From RGIG5299 sp045588575 (GTDB taxonomy: Bacteria; Bacillota; Clostridia; Oscillospirales; RGIG5299): 64,000 bases of DNA. Each line of letters opens with the position of its first letter. The stretch's first letter is position 1. The translations under genes and the position numbers were made by a program. Below are positions 32,665 through 41,486 of this stretch, piece by piece. The notes under the pieces were generated by a model. It saw only the letters and a program-made list of their open reading frames with translations, did no database searches and was not told where the DNA came from. The stretch lies in the NCBI GenBank assembly GCA_045588575.1, contig JAZNEJ010000017.1:1-64000 (forward strand), written 5' to 3'.

Positions 32665-33540
32665 TTATTTCAACGATTTTTTATATTCCGAGGGAGTGAG
32701 TCCCGTTCTCTCCTTAAAAACGGTGGAAAAATAGTTTATTGTATCAAAGCCCACCTCTTGTGCGACGTAGGTAACGGGGAAGCCTTTTTCCAAAAGAACC
32801 TTTGCATTATCAACTCGGTAATCGGTGATATACTGAATAATACTGCAACCTTCTTCGTCGCGGAAAATGCGCTTAATGCTGGATGGCGAATAGGAAAAAT
32901 GCCTTGAAATTTCCGAAAGAGAAATCTTTTCGGCAAGGTGTAATTCTATGTATTTTTTTATATCGGATGTAAGGGTTTTTCTTTGCAAATAAAGCGAATA
33001 GGATTTCATTCTTTCTTTTCTTTCGGTGCTTTCTGCGGAGAGCAGTGAAAGAATTAAAAGCTCGAGAGAATTTTTCAAAAATTGCTCCGAAACGTAGTTG
33101 GCTTCGGGGTTTTTGTCCATACCCTCGTCATCGGAAATCGCAATGGGGTCTTTTGGCAAAAAAAGATGAGTAGAGGCGGCAACTATGTCGTTTAAATACA
33201 TTTTTTGACGGTGATTGACGAAAAAAATCTTATTGTTGAAAAACTGCATTTCCTTGGCGTTGCAGTGAAAACAAAAGATAATAACGTCCGATTCGCCGCG
33301 GTAAGAGCGTATGGTGTGAAACTCGTGAGGCTTATGGCAAATAAGCTCGCCTTTTCTTAAAATATAGGTTTTATCGTCGGAGCCGACCTTAATTGAACCC
33401 GACTCAACGTAAACGAACTCCCAACCGTTATGCTCCTCGCCGTCGTATTTAAAATCAGAGGGGAGCGAGGCGTGAAAGGCGCTTGACATTCCCTCAACGT
33501 TAATTTGAGAATTCAAAACCACAATATTATCTTCGTACAT
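32665..33540 (-). CDS. AraC family transcriptional regulator
   Basis: A 291-residue regulator. The N-terminal cupin sensor domain ('EEHNGWEFVYVESGSIKVG', 'HKPHEFHTIRSY', about residues 35-85) is followed by two helix-turn-helix motifs at about 190-285 ('AEKISLSEISRHFSYSPSSI', 'GFPVTYVAQEVGFDTINYFS', ending in the typical 'TGLTPSEYKK'). GGAGG sets the ATG at 33540. It is divergent from the seven-gene sugar operon starting at 33690, 149 bases away, and most likely controls it by sensing a sugar. Confidence 0.92.
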   Translation of the reverse strand: MYEDNIVVLNSQINVEGMSSAFHASLPSDFKYDGEEHNGWEFVYVESGSIKVGSDDKTYILRKGELICHKPHEFHTIRSYRGESDVIIFCFHCNAKEMQFFNNKIFFVNHRQKMYLNDIVAASTHLFLPKDPIAISDDEGMDKNPEANYVSEQFLKNSLELLILSLLSAESTERKERMKSYSLYLQRKTLTSDIKKYIELHLAEKISLSEISRHFSYSPSSIKRIFRDEEGCSIIQYITDYRVDNAKVLLEKGFPVTYVAQEVGFDTINYFSTVFKERTGLTPSEYKKSLK

Positions 33541-33689
33541 ATATGCCTCCAAAATAAGAAAATCGGTTTTCCGGAAAAATAGTTGGTCCGATTTTGAAAC
33601 TATATGACCTAATTGTAGAAGAAATTAAGTGATTTGTCAAGTATAATTTAAATAAGAAAAAATATTAAAAAAAGAAAAGGGGAAAAAAT

Positions 33690-34415
33690 ATGAACGTACT
33701 CGCAATCGGATGCCATCCCGACGACGTTGAAATCGCTTGTGCGGGAACACTTGCAAAATGTGTAAAAAGAGGCGATAAGGTAATAGTTTGCCACGTCTCA
33801 ACAGGAAACTTGGGCCACGTAATAATTCCGCCCGATGAATTAACCGTAATAAGAGCAAATGAGGCAAAAAAAGCAGGAAGCCTTGCAGGAATTGAAGTTA
33901 TAAGCGCAGGCTTTAACGATTTAGACATCTACGATAACAATAAAGAAGCCAGAGAAAAGATTATAGACGTAATCAGATATGCAAACCCCGATTTCATAAT
34001 CACCCATAATCCCGATGACTATATGCCCGACCACACCGCAGTTGCCCGCTTGGTTTTCGACGCAAGCTTTGCCGCAACTCTTCCCAACTACACAAACTAT
34101 CCTCATAAATACAGCGAAAACCCCGGAGAGCCCGCAAAACTCGTTCCCATTTATTATATGGATACTCTCGCAGGCGTAAACTTTGTTCCCACCGAGTTCG
34201 TTGACGTTACCGACGAAATTGATTTAAAAATCAAAATGCTCGAATGCCACGAGAGCCAGCTCGTTTGGATGAGAGAGCACGACGGCATTGATTTTGCCGA
34301 TATGGTAAAAACCTGTTCGAGATATCGCGGATATCAGTGCGGCGCAGGCTATGCCGAAGGCTTCCGTCAGTGTCAGGCCTACTTAAAGGGCACAACCAAA
34401 AGACTTTTACCGTAA
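33690..34415 (+). CDS. PIG-L family deacetylase
   Basis: A 241-residue zinc deacetylase of the LmbE/PIG-L family. 'AIGCHPDDVEIACAGTLAK' (residues 5-23) holds the metal-binding His-Pro-Asp-Asp and 'THNPDDYMPDHTAVARL' the third His. It would remove an acetyl group from an N-acetylated amino sugar or its conjugate in the cytoplasm. First gene of the operon, with AAGGGG before the ATG. The next genes (NagB-like, isomerase, oxidoreductases, kinase) fit stepwise breakdown of the deacetylated product. Confidence 0.88.
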   Translation: MNVLAIGCHPDDVEIACAGTLAKCVKRGDKVIVCHVSTGNLGHVIIPPDELTVIRANEAKKAGSLAGIEVISAGFNDLDIYDNNKEAREKIIDVIRYANPDFIITHNPDDYMPDHTAVARLVFDASFAATLPNYTNYPHKYSENPGEPAKLVPIYYMDTLAGVNFVPTEFVDVTDEIDLKIKMLECHESQLVWMREHDGIDFADMVKTCSRYRGYQCGAGYAEGFRQCQAYLKGTTKRLLP

Positions 34416-34461
34416 TTAAACGGTTTTGAAAATTAAAAAATAACGATAGGAGAAAATTACC

Positions 34462-35397
34462 ATGGATTTTATGTCAACAGTTAAAGGCAGCTTACTTGAA
34501 AACTTTTATCCCGAGGGCTGGGATATGGCAAAAATCGACGCTTGCTGTGAAAAGGGCGTAGCAAGAGAAGATTTCTGGAATAAGGATTTCGAACCCGTAG
34601 TATGCGACGATATTCACGATTTCGATACCTATATGGGCCATGAAATTGCATTGCAGATTATGCAAACCGGCAAAGAAGGCAGAAAGCTTGCAATGATTCT
34701 CCCCGTTGGACCTATGGGTATGTATAAATGGGCTGCATATTTCTTAAACAAATGGGACGTATGCTGCGACCACGTTTACACCTTCAATATGGACGAATGG
34801 GCAGATTCCGAAGGAAACACTCTCGACAGCTCCAACCCCGCAGCTTTCGAATACGCTATGAAAGACGCTTTCTTCGGTAAATTAAATAAAACCGTTCCCG
34901 AAAATCAGAGAAACTTTGCAACCAAAGCAAACCTTCCCACCTACGAGGGCAAAATAGCCGCTCTTAAAGCAGAAGGCGCAAAACTCGTTTTGGTTTACGG
35001 CATCGGACGTATGTGCCATATCGCATTCTGGGAGCCTCAGTTTGCAACCGATTACGCTTCCGTTGAAGATTGGAAGAAAGCAACTCACAGAATTGCAGCA
35101 AAGCTTCATCCTTTAACCATCGAACAGAACGCTCTCACCAGCTTCAAGAGCCGCACCACCTTGGTTCCTTGCAGAGCTAACACCATAGGCCCCGGCCTCT
35201 TCCTTCAGGCAGACTATGCAATCGGCGGTGCAGACGGCGTTTTAGGTCGCGGAATGGGTTGGCAGGGCATGAGCTTCTTAACCACTCTCCATTACGGACC
35301 CGATATGCACATCACCTCTACCTTCATTCCCACACTCCCCGGCAAACTCTTCTATCTCAAAGAACTCGCAGGTCCCTTGACCCCCGAATGTAATTAA
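34462..35397 (+). CDS. NagB-like glucosamine-6-phosphate deaminase homologue (divergent)
   Basis: A 311-residue member of the NagB/RpiA/SOL fold. 'LAMILPVGPMGMYKW' resembles the phosphate loop, and 'VYTFNMDEWAD' retains the catalytic Asp of NagB's FNMDEY motif. The second motif, GxGxDGHIAFNEP in NagB, reads 'GIGRMCHIAFWEP': the His and Glu remain but the Asp is Met and the Asn is Trp. The chemistry is therefore probably isomerisation or deamination of a related but not identical sugar phosphate. It lies second in the catabolic operon after the PIG-L deacetylase. Confidence 0.75.
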   Translation: MDFMSTVKGSLLENFYPEGWDMAKIDACCEKGVAREDFWNKDFEPVVCDDIHDFDTYMGHEIALQIMQTGKEGRKLAMILPVGPMGMYKWAAYFLNKWDVCCDHVYTFNMDEWADSEGNTLDSSNPAAFEYAMKDAFFGKLNKTVPENQRNFATKANLPTYEGKIAALKAEGAKLVLVYGIGRMCHIAFWEPQFATDYASVEDWKKATHRIAAKLHPLTIEQNALTSFKSRTTLVPCRANTIGPGLFLQADYAIGGADGVLGRGMGWQGMSFLTTLHYGPDMHITSTFIPTLPGKLFYLKELAGPLTPECN

Positions 35398-35409
35398 AGG
35401 AGAAAAACA

Positions 35410-36255
35410 ATGAAAAAAGGTATTAGCATTTGGTCATTCCAAAAAGACAGCCTTGCAGAATCCTTCGAGCTTGCAAAAAAAGCAGGCTTTGACGGCGTTG
35501 AGGTTGCTCTTGCAGAAGATGGCGAAGTAAATCTTAACACAACCGAAAAAGAGCTTCTTGCAATTAAAAAGCAGGCTGAAAACGCAGGCATTGAGCTTTA
35601 CAGCGTTGCAAGCGGACTCTATTGGGATTATTCAATAACCGATAACGACGCTTCTAAAAGAGCAAAGGCAGAAAGCAACGTTAAAAAGCAGCTTGAAACC
35701 GCAAAAATTCTCGGATGCGACACTATCTTGGTAGTTCCCGGCGCAGTAAGAGTTGAATTTGCTCCCGTTTTGGGCATTGTTGATTACGAAACCGTATATA
35801 ACAGAAGCTTAGAGGCTTTCACTCGCTTAAAGGAAGATGCCGAAAAGCTTCAGGTATCCATCGGCCTTGAAAACGTTTGGAACCGTTTCCTCACCTCACC
35901 CGTTGAGATGAAAGAATTTATCGATAAAATAGGAAGCGACTACGTCGGCTCTTATTTCGACGTCGGTAACGTTTTGTTTAACGGCGAGCCTGAGCATTGG
36001 ATTAAAACCCTCGGCAAGCGCATTAAGAAGGTTCACTTCAAAGATTACAGAAAGAACGTCGGCACTCTCGACGGCTTCGTTGACCTCTTGGCAGGCGACG
36101 TAAACTATCCCGAAGTAATGAAGGCGTTTAAAGAAGTAGGATACGACGGTTGGGTAACCGGCGAAATGATTCCCTCTTACCGCTTCTATCCCGATACCTT
36201 AATTTATAACACTTCACGCGCAATGGACGCAATAATTAACGGAGAGGTAAAGTAA
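35410..36255 (+). CDS. sugar phosphate isomerase/epimerase (AP endonuclease-2 TIM barrel)
   Basis: A 281-residue TIM-barrel protein of the xylose isomerase-like family (UlaE/IolE/SgbU relatives). Seen: 'GISIWSFQKDSLAESFELAK' start, 'GLENVWNRFLTSP' with a metal-binding Glu, 'SYFDVGNVLFNGEPEHWI' with the Asp-Val-Gly-Asn signature, 'KKVHFKDYRK' with the His, and 'GEMIPSY' with the last Glu. These form a divalent-metal site for ketose epimerisation. Thirteen bases separate it from the NagB-like gene, and one base from the next. Confidence 0.85.
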   Translation: MKKGISIWSFQKDSLAESFELAKKAGFDGVEVALAEDGEVNLNTTEKELLAIKKQAENAGIELYSVASGLYWDYSITDNDASKRAKAESNVKKQLETAKILGCDTILVVPGAVRVEFAPVLGIVDYETVYNRSLEAFTRLKEDAEKLQVSIGLENVWNRFLTSPVEMKEFIDKIGSDYVGSYFDVGNVLFNGEPEHWIKTLGKRIKKVHFKDYRKNVGTLDGFVDLLAGDVNYPEVMKAFKEVGYDGWVTGEMIPSYRFYPDTLIYNTSRAMDAIINGEVK

Positions 36256-36256
36256 A

Positions 36257-37237
36257 ATGAAAAAAACAGTAAAAGTTGGACTTATCGGCTGCGGCTTTAT
36301 GGGCACAATGCACGCAAACTGCTATAACGCTCTTAAAAACGTTAAGGTAACCGCAGTTGCAGATTTAAGAGAAGATAAAGCACAGGCTCTTGCAGCTCTT
36401 TCAAAAGCAAAAATTTATTCCGACGGTAAGGATTTAATTGAGAATGCAGAGGTAGATATCATCGATATCTGTCTTCCCACCTACCTCCACACCGCATACG
36501 CTTTGTTGGCAATGGAAAAAGCTCCCTACGTTTTCATTGAGAAGCCCGTTGCATTCGATAAAAAAGAATGCGACCTCCTCGAAAAGAAAGCAAAGGAAAC
36601 CGGCTGCAACGTTCAGGTTGGTCAGGTTATTCGCTTCTGGGACGAATACGTAAAGCTTAAAGAAATCATCGATAGCAAAATCTACGGTGAGGTTGTAAAC
36701 GCAAGCTTCCACAGAATCAGCCCTCTTCCCACTTGGGGTTGGGAAAACTGGCTCTTAGACGTTAATAAGTCCGGCGGCGCTTGCCAAGACCTTCACATTC
36801 ACGACGTTGACTACGTTATCTCGGTATTCGGTCTTCCCAATAAGGCTAAAACTCTCAGAAACGTAACCGGCGATAAAAACTCCTACGGCTCAACCCATAT
36901 GTATTACGATAATTTCGTAGTAACCACCGAAAGCACATGGGACCTCCCCGGCAGCTTCCCCTTCAACGCAGGCTTCAGAGTTAAATTCGAAAAGGCTGCG
37001 GTTGAGCTTGCAGGCGGCAAATTAAACGTTTTCACCGATGAAGGTGTAAGCGAAGCTAAAATCGATAAAATAGACCTCGGTGTAGACGGCGGCGGAAACA
37101 TTTCCGATTTGGGCGGATATTATAACGAGCTCCTCTATTTCACCGACAAAGCAAGAGAAGGCAGCAAAATAGAAAGGGCAACCTTGAGCGACGGCGTTAC
37201 ATCTCTCAAGTTCTTGTTAAAGCAAATTAAGAAATGA
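36257..37237 (+). CDS. Gfo/Idh/MocA family oxidoreductase 1
   Basis: A 326-residue NAD(P)-dependent sugar dehydrogenase. The Rossmann start 'VGLIGCGFMGTMHANCY' (residues 6-22) and 'EKPVAFDKKECDLLE' (about 95-109, with the catalytic Lys of EKP) define the family; 'GGACQDLHIHDVDYVISVFG' carries the Asp/His pair near 176-195. It would oxidise or reduce a sugar hydroxyl. It overlaps the following homologue by four bases; two such enzymes in series usually act on the same compound at different carbons or redox steps. Confidence 0.88.
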   Translation: MKKTVKVGLIGCGFMGTMHANCYNALKNVKVTAVADLREDKAQALAALSKAKIYSDGKDLIENAEVDIIDICLPTYLHTAYALLAMEKAPYVFIEKPVAFDKKECDLLEKKAKETGCNVQVGQVIRFWDEYVKLKEIIDSKIYGEVVNASFHRISPLPTWGWENWLLDVNKSGGACQDLHIHDVDYVISVFGLPNKAKTLRNVTGDKNSYGSTHMYYDNFVVTTESTWDLPGSFPFNAGFRVKFEKAAVELAGGKLNVFTDEGVSEAKIDKIDLGVDGGGNISDLGGYYNELLYFTDKAREGSKIERATLSDGVTSLKFLLKQIKK

Positions 37238-38262
37238 AAAAATACGGCGTTGTCCTCATCGGATGCGGACATATAGGCAAAGAGCATCTCGAGGAAATAT
37301 ACGATAAAGAAAACATAAAAGTAATCGCAGTAATCGATAAAAACGTAGCGCTTGCCAAAGAAATGGCAGAAAAGCACGGCATTTCCGAATATGCCGAAAG
37401 CTATGAAAAATATCTTTGCGATGACAGAGTAGATATAGCGATAGTTGCAACCTATACTGCAACCCACGCTAAAATAACGGCCGACTTTTTAAATAACGGC
37501 AAGCACGTGCTTTGCGAAAAGCCCGTTGCACCCACCTTGGAGCAAGGTCTTGCATTTTTCAAAACCGCAAGAGAATCAAGCTCCAAGGCAATGGTTGCCC
37601 ACATTTTAAGAGTAAACCGCTCCTACATAAAAATTAAAGAAATGATTGATAACGGCGAAATAGGCAAACTGCTTTTGTTCCGAATGGCGCAAAATCAGTA
37701 TGCGGCAGATTGGAACCGCTTTAAATGTCTTTTGCAGGACTGCACTCCCGTTTTAGACTGCGGCGTTCACTATTTCGACGTTTCCCGTTGGTTCACAGGC
37801 TCGGAATTTGCTAAAATTTCGGGCTTTAAAACCAAGCTTGATGCAGATTCCCCCAACTATAACTACACCTGCGTAAACTTTGAACTTGAAAACGGCTGCG
37901 TTGGAATTTACGAGGTCGGTTGGGGTAAAAACGTTGAGCAGCTTAACTTAAAGCAGTTTATAGGCGAAAAGGGAAGAATAACCTTAACTCTTGAAAAAGA
38001 CAGAACAGACGTTAAAGGAAAAGGCGACCTTATAACCGTTTTTCACGGAGAAACGGGCATTTTGGAAAAAATAGATATGCCCAGCAAATATAAGGATATG
38101 TATGCTCAGTTGTGCTATTTTATCAACGTAATAGAGGGCAAAACCGATAAAAACATAAACCTCAATAACTCCGAAAAAGCATTTAAAACCGCAATTGCCG
38201 GCGAATATGCCGCAAAAACGGGCAAAACGGTTTACTTCAAAAACGGCGAGCCTATTTTCTAA
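37234..38262 (+). CDS. Gfo/Idh/MocA family oxidoreductase 2
   Basis: A 342-residue second member of the family, clearly divergent from its neighbour. 'VVLIGCGHIGKEHLEEIYD' is the NAD-binding start, 'LCEKPVAPTLEQGLAFF' holds the EKP Lys, and 'LDCGVHYFDVSRWFTGSEF' corresponds to the DxxxH/D catalytic region. Paired with the preceding enzyme, it suggests an oxidation-then-reduction route like those that deglycosylate or epimerise sugars through 3-keto intermediates. The ribosome site lies inside the previous gene. Confidence 0.88.
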   Translation: MKKYGVVLIGCGHIGKEHLEEIYDKENIKVIAVIDKNVALAKEMAEKHGISEYAESYEKYLCDDRVDIAIVATYTATHAKITADFLNNGKHVLCEKPVAPTLEQGLAFFKTARESSSKAMVAHILRVNRSYIKIKEMIDNGEIGKLLLFRMAQNQYAADWNRFKCLLQDCTPVLDCGVHYFDVSRWFTGSEFAKISGFKTKLDADSPNYNYTCVNFELENGCVGIYEVGWGKNVEQLNLKQFIGEKGRITLTLEKDRTDVKGKGDLITVFHGETGILEKIDMPSKYKDMYAQLCYFINVIEGKTDKNINLNNSEKAFKTAIAGEYAAKTGKTVYFKNGEPIF

Positions 38263-38272
38263 AGGAGAAAAA

Positions 38273-39481
38273 ATGAAAAGAGCAATAATGTACGGAGCCG
38301 GCAATATAGGCCGCGGCTTCATAGGACAGCTTTTTTACGAATCGGGATACGATGTTTCCTTCATAGACGTAAATATGGCTGTTATAGATGAACTTAATTC
38401 CAAAAAGGAATATCCCGTTTATATAACAAAAGGCGAGAGCTACGAGGAACACAGAGTTAAAAACGTAAGCGGTATCGACGGTAAAGACGAAGCCGCAATC
38501 GCCGAAGCAATGGCAGAGGCTGAAATAATGGCAACCGCCGTTGGTGTAAATATTTTAAAATTTATTGCAAAGCCTTTTGCGGGCGGCGTTAAGCTCCGCA
38601 AGGAAAGAGGAATTGAAAAGCCTCTTAACGTAATTCTTTGCGAAAATATGATTGAGGCCGATAAATATTTTGCATCTCTCGTTAAAGCCAATTTAAACGA
38701 GGAAGAACAGAAATATTTCGATGAAAAAATCGCATTGGTCGAGCCCGTAATCGGAAGAATGGTTCCCAAAACTCCCGACGAAATTTCGGCTAAAGAGATG
38801 CTTGCCGTTTGCGTTGAAGCATATTGCGAGCTTCCCACCGATAAAAACGCATTCAAGGGCGAAATTCCCGCAATAAAGAATATGGTACCTTTCGCGCCCT
38901 TCGATTTTTATATCCGTCGCAAGCTCTTTATGCACAATATGAGCCATGCGTTAACCTCTTATTTCGGTTATTTAAAGGGATATAAATACATTTGGGAAGC
39001 ATCAAGCGATGCCGAAATCAAGTTAATTGCACTCAGAGCCTTAATTGAGTCCTCGAAGGCGTTAAACAAGGAATACGGCGTTGATATGCACGAGCTTTTG
39101 TCTTTCTCTGAAAATCTCATAGGAAGATTTGAAAATAAGCTCTTGGGCGATACCATTGAGCGAGTAGGAAAAGACACCGAAAGAAAGCTTTCTCAAAACG
39201 ACCGTTTCGTAGGCGCTGCAAAGCTTTGTCAAAAGCACGGCATCGTTCCCGCAAACATTTGCGCGGGTATTGCCGCGGGATTTTTCTTTAATCCCGAAAA
39301 TGACGAACAGTCGCTTAACGTTTCAAAAACGGCAAAAGAAGAGGGCATTAAGGCTGCAATAGTAAAATACTGCGGCTTGGAAGAAAATTCCGAAATAACC
39401 GCAAGAGTTTGCGAAGTTTACGAAAGACTTCAAAATAAAGAAGATTTGGCAAAAATCATAAGCTCACTTCAGGTCTTTTAA
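38273..39481 (+). CDS. mannitol-1-phosphate 5-dehydrogenase-like enzyme
   Basis: A 402-residue polyol phosphate dehydrogenase of the mannitol dehydrogenase family. It starts 'MKRAIMYGAGNIGRGFIG', the NAD-binding loop of MtlD, and contains 'ENMIEADKYFASLVK' and 'KLFMHNMSHALTSYFGYLKG', matching the catalytic Lys-Asn-His region. AAAGGAG six bases before the ATG fixes the start. It would interconvert a hexitol (or related) phosphate and a ketose phosphate. No mannitol transporter lies nearby, so mannitol itself is not certain to be the substrate. Confidence 0.85.
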   Translation: MKRAIMYGAGNIGRGFIGQLFYESGYDVSFIDVNMAVIDELNSKKEYPVYITKGESYEEHRVKNVSGIDGKDEAAIAEAMAEAEIMATAVGVNILKFIAKPFAGGVKLRKERGIEKPLNVILCENMIEADKYFASLVKANLNEEEQKYFDEKIALVEPVIGRMVPKTPDEISAKEMLAVCVEAYCELPTDKNAFKGEIPAIKNMVPFAPFDFYIRRKLFMHNMSHALTSYFGYLKGYKYIWEASSDAEIKLIALRALIESSKALNKEYGVDMHELLSFSENLIGRFENKLLGDTIERVGKDTERKLSQNDRFVGAAKLCQKHGIVPANICAGIAAGFFFNPENDEQSLNVSKTAKEEGIKAAIVKYCGLEENSEITARVCEVYERLQNKEDLAKIISSLQVF

Positions 39482-39496
39482 GAAAAGGTGAAAGTT

Positions 39497-40516
39497 ATGA
39501 ATAACGGAATTATAGTTGCCGGAAACCTTTTGGTAGATAATCTTAAAAAAATAGATATTTACCCCGGTTCTTGCAGCTTAACCACAATAAGAAAAATCGA
39601 AATGGCGCTCGGAGGCCTTGTTAACAACTGCATAATCGACCTCGCGCGAATAGATAGCGAGCTTCCTTTAAAGGCGGTTGGCATTGCAGGTAACGACCAA
39701 GGCGGTAAGTTTATAGCAAACGAGCTCGGTAAATATAAAAATATCGACCTTACCGGTCTTAAAATGGACGGTGAAACTTCGTTTACCGACGTAATGTACG
39801 ACAGCGAGAGAAGAACCAGAGCATATTTCCATTTCAGAGGCTCCAATGCAAAGCTCAGCAAAAGCGAGTTTGATTTCGATAAAATAACGGGCGATATTTT
39901 GCACGTAGGCTATCTTCTTCTTTTAGATACCTTAGACGAGCCCGATGAAAAATACGGCACCAAGCTCGGCGAAATTCTTTGCGATGCAAAGGCGCACGGC
40001 ATAAAAACCTCAATCGACATAGTAAGCGAGGAAAGCGACAGATATCAAACCATCGTTGCTCCCGTTTTGAAATACGTTGATTACTGTATAATTAACGAAA
40101 TTGAGGCAGGCAAGATAGTTGGAATTCCGTCAGCCGATGAAAACGGCGATATAATTAAGGAAAACATTCCTAAAATATGCAAGGCGCTCCGTGAGCTCGG
40201 CGTATCTGATTGGATAATAATTCACACCAGAGATGCAAGCTACGGCCTTGATAAAGACGGAACCTTTATAACTATGACGAATATCGACATTCCCCGTTCG
40301 CAAATAGCGGGCACAACCGGCGCAGGCGATGCCTTCTGCTCGGGCGCTCTTTACGGAGCATATAAGGGAATGAGCTTAAAGGATGCAATGTATTTTGCAA
40401 CGGCGGTTGCAACCTGCTCGCTCGTTGCGCCCAGCGCAACCGACGGCGTGCGTTCCGCCGAGGAAACTCTCGAATTCTGTAAAGATTTCCCTCAACCTGA
40501 AATTACAATTGAGTAA
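39497..40516 (+). CDS. PfkB family carbohydrate kinase
   Basis: A 339-residue ribokinase-like sugar kinase. 'IVAGNLLVDNLKKIDIYPG' is the family start, 'CIINEIEAGKIVG' is the N-E-x-E-like segment, and 'IAGTTGAGDAFCSGALYGAY' near residue 270 holds the anion hole and catalytic Asp (GAGD). ATG 39497 is preferred to the GTG at 39488, which would overlap the AAGGTG ribosome site. Last gene of the catabolic operon, ended by a strong terminator; it probably phosphorylates an intermediate so that it enters glycolysis. Confidence 0.88.
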   Translation: MNNGIIVAGNLLVDNLKKIDIYPGSCSLTTIRKIEMALGGLVNNCIIDLARIDSELPLKAVGIAGNDQGGKFIANELGKYKNIDLTGLKMDGETSFTDVMYDSERRTRAYFHFRGSNAKLSKSEFDFDKITGDILHVGYLLLLDTLDEPDEKYGTKLGEILCDAKAHGIKTSIDIVSEESDRYQTIVAPVLKYVDYCIINEIEAGKIVGIPSADENGDIIKENIPKICKALRELGVSDWIIIHTRDASYGLDKDGTFITMTNIDIPRSQIAGTTGAGDAFCSGALYGAYKGMSLKDAMYFATAVATCSLVAPSATDGVRSAEETLEFCKDFPQPEITIE

Positions 40517-40524
40517 TAAGTAAA

Positions 40525-40556
40525 AAAACAAGCCGCAATATTGCGGCTTGTTTTTA
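40525..40556. terminator. bidirectional terminator after the sugar operon
   Basis: AACAAGCCGCAA / TTGCGGCTTGTT hairpin with a two-base tip, A-run before and T-run after, between convergent PfkB and RidA genes. Confidence 0.88.
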
Positions 40557-40564
40557 TTTATATA

Positions 40565-40936
40565 CTATTTTATTTTTGCAATGCATTCAATTTCCATAAT
40601 CGAACCTTTGGGAAGAGCGGAAACCTCAACGCACGACCTTGCGGGGTAAGGCGCTTTAAAACGTTTTTCATATTCCGCATTCACAAGCGGAAAACCTTTG
40701 AGGTCGGTTAAGAAAACGGTGGTTTTCAAAACGTCGGAAAGAGAAGCTCCGGCCTCCGATAAAATTGCCTCAATGCTGTTAAAAATTTTTTGAGATGCCT
40801 CGGCATAGTCTTTAATGGGAAGTCCGTTTTCATCAAGCGCAATTTGACCAGAAAGCCAAATAACACCGTTTGAGCAAACTGCCTGACTGTAAGGACCAAC
40901 CGCCTTGGGAGCTTTATCGGTTTTAATTTCTTTCAT
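40565..40936 (-). CDS. ridA: RidA family enamine/imine deaminase
   Basis: A 123-residue YjgF/YER057c/UK114 protein that hydrolyses reactive enamines released by PLP enzymes such as threonine dehydratase. 'KAVGPYSQAVCSNGVIWLSG' and 'ARSCVEVSALPKGSIMEIEC' (with the catalytic Arg) are diagnostic. Length is typical. It overlaps the ABC ATPase gene by 14 bases and is its last partner; that link may be only cotranscription. Confidence 0.92.
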   Translation of the reverse strand: MKEIKTDKAPKAVGPYSQAVCSNGVIWLSGQIALDENGLPIKDYAEASQKIFNSIEAILSEAGASLSDVLKTTVFLTDLKGFPLVNAEYEKRFKAPYPARSCVEVSALPKGSIMEIECIAKIK

Positions 40937-41486
40937 TTTTAAAATCCTCCGAATAAATTATTTTGTCGGCAAGCGCCAAATCCTCGGGTGAATGAGTAGA
41001 CATTATAACAAGCTTGTTTTTTGCAAAATTTTCAATAATAGCTCTTATTTTTTCGGCGTTTTCGGCATCTAAATTTGAGGTAGGCTCGTCTAAAAGCAAA
41101 ACGTCGGGTTCGAAGGCGACGGTGGCGGCAAAGCATACGCGCCTTGCCATTCCGCCGCTTAAATTTTCGGGATAAAGCTTTGCGGCATCCTCTAATCCAA
41201 CTAACGCAAGATAAGGTAAAACGTTGCTTTTCGAAGAAAGAATTGAAAGGTTTTCCGAAACGGTAAACCACGGCAAAAGGCGGTTATCTTGGAAAAGGAG
41301 GGCCGATTTGCCTGAAACCGAAATGCATTTCGAGGGAATAATTCCCGAAATGAGCTTTAAAAGAGTGGTTTTGCCCGAGCCCGAGGGGCCCGAAAGAGCA
41401 ATAATTCCGCTTTTTGGAAAACTGAAAGAAAAATTTTCAAAAATGGGTGACGAATAGCCAAAGGTAAGGTTTTTAATTTCAACCAT
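40923..41486 (-). CDS. ABC transporter ATP-binding protein
   Basis: A 187-residue, compact ABC ATPase. Walker A 'GPSGSGKTTLLKLI', Q-loop 'LLFQDNRLLPW', signature 'ENLSGGMARRV' and Walker B 'VLLLDEPTSNLDAENAEKI' followed by the switch His in 'VIMSTHSPEDL' are all present. The start ATGG overlaps the permease stop. It powers the importer formed with the two upstream genes; the class resembles nitrate/sulfonate/pyrimidine (TauB/SsuB/ThiZ) transporters. Confidence 0.92.
   Translation of the reverse strand: MVEIKNLTFGYSSPIFENFSFSFPKSGIIALSGPSGSGKTTLLKLISGIIPSKCISVSGKSALLFQDNRLLPWFTVSENLSILSSKSNVLPYLALVGLEDAAKLYPENLSGGMARRVCFAATVAFEPDVLLLDEPTSNLDAENAEKIRAIIENFAKNKLVIMSTHSPEDLALADKIIYSEDFKNERN

Noticed and set aside
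38195..38272. Extended N-terminus for the MtlD-like enzyme
   Set aside because: Would overlap the previous gene and precede the family-typical start; AAAGGAG before 38273 decides the start.
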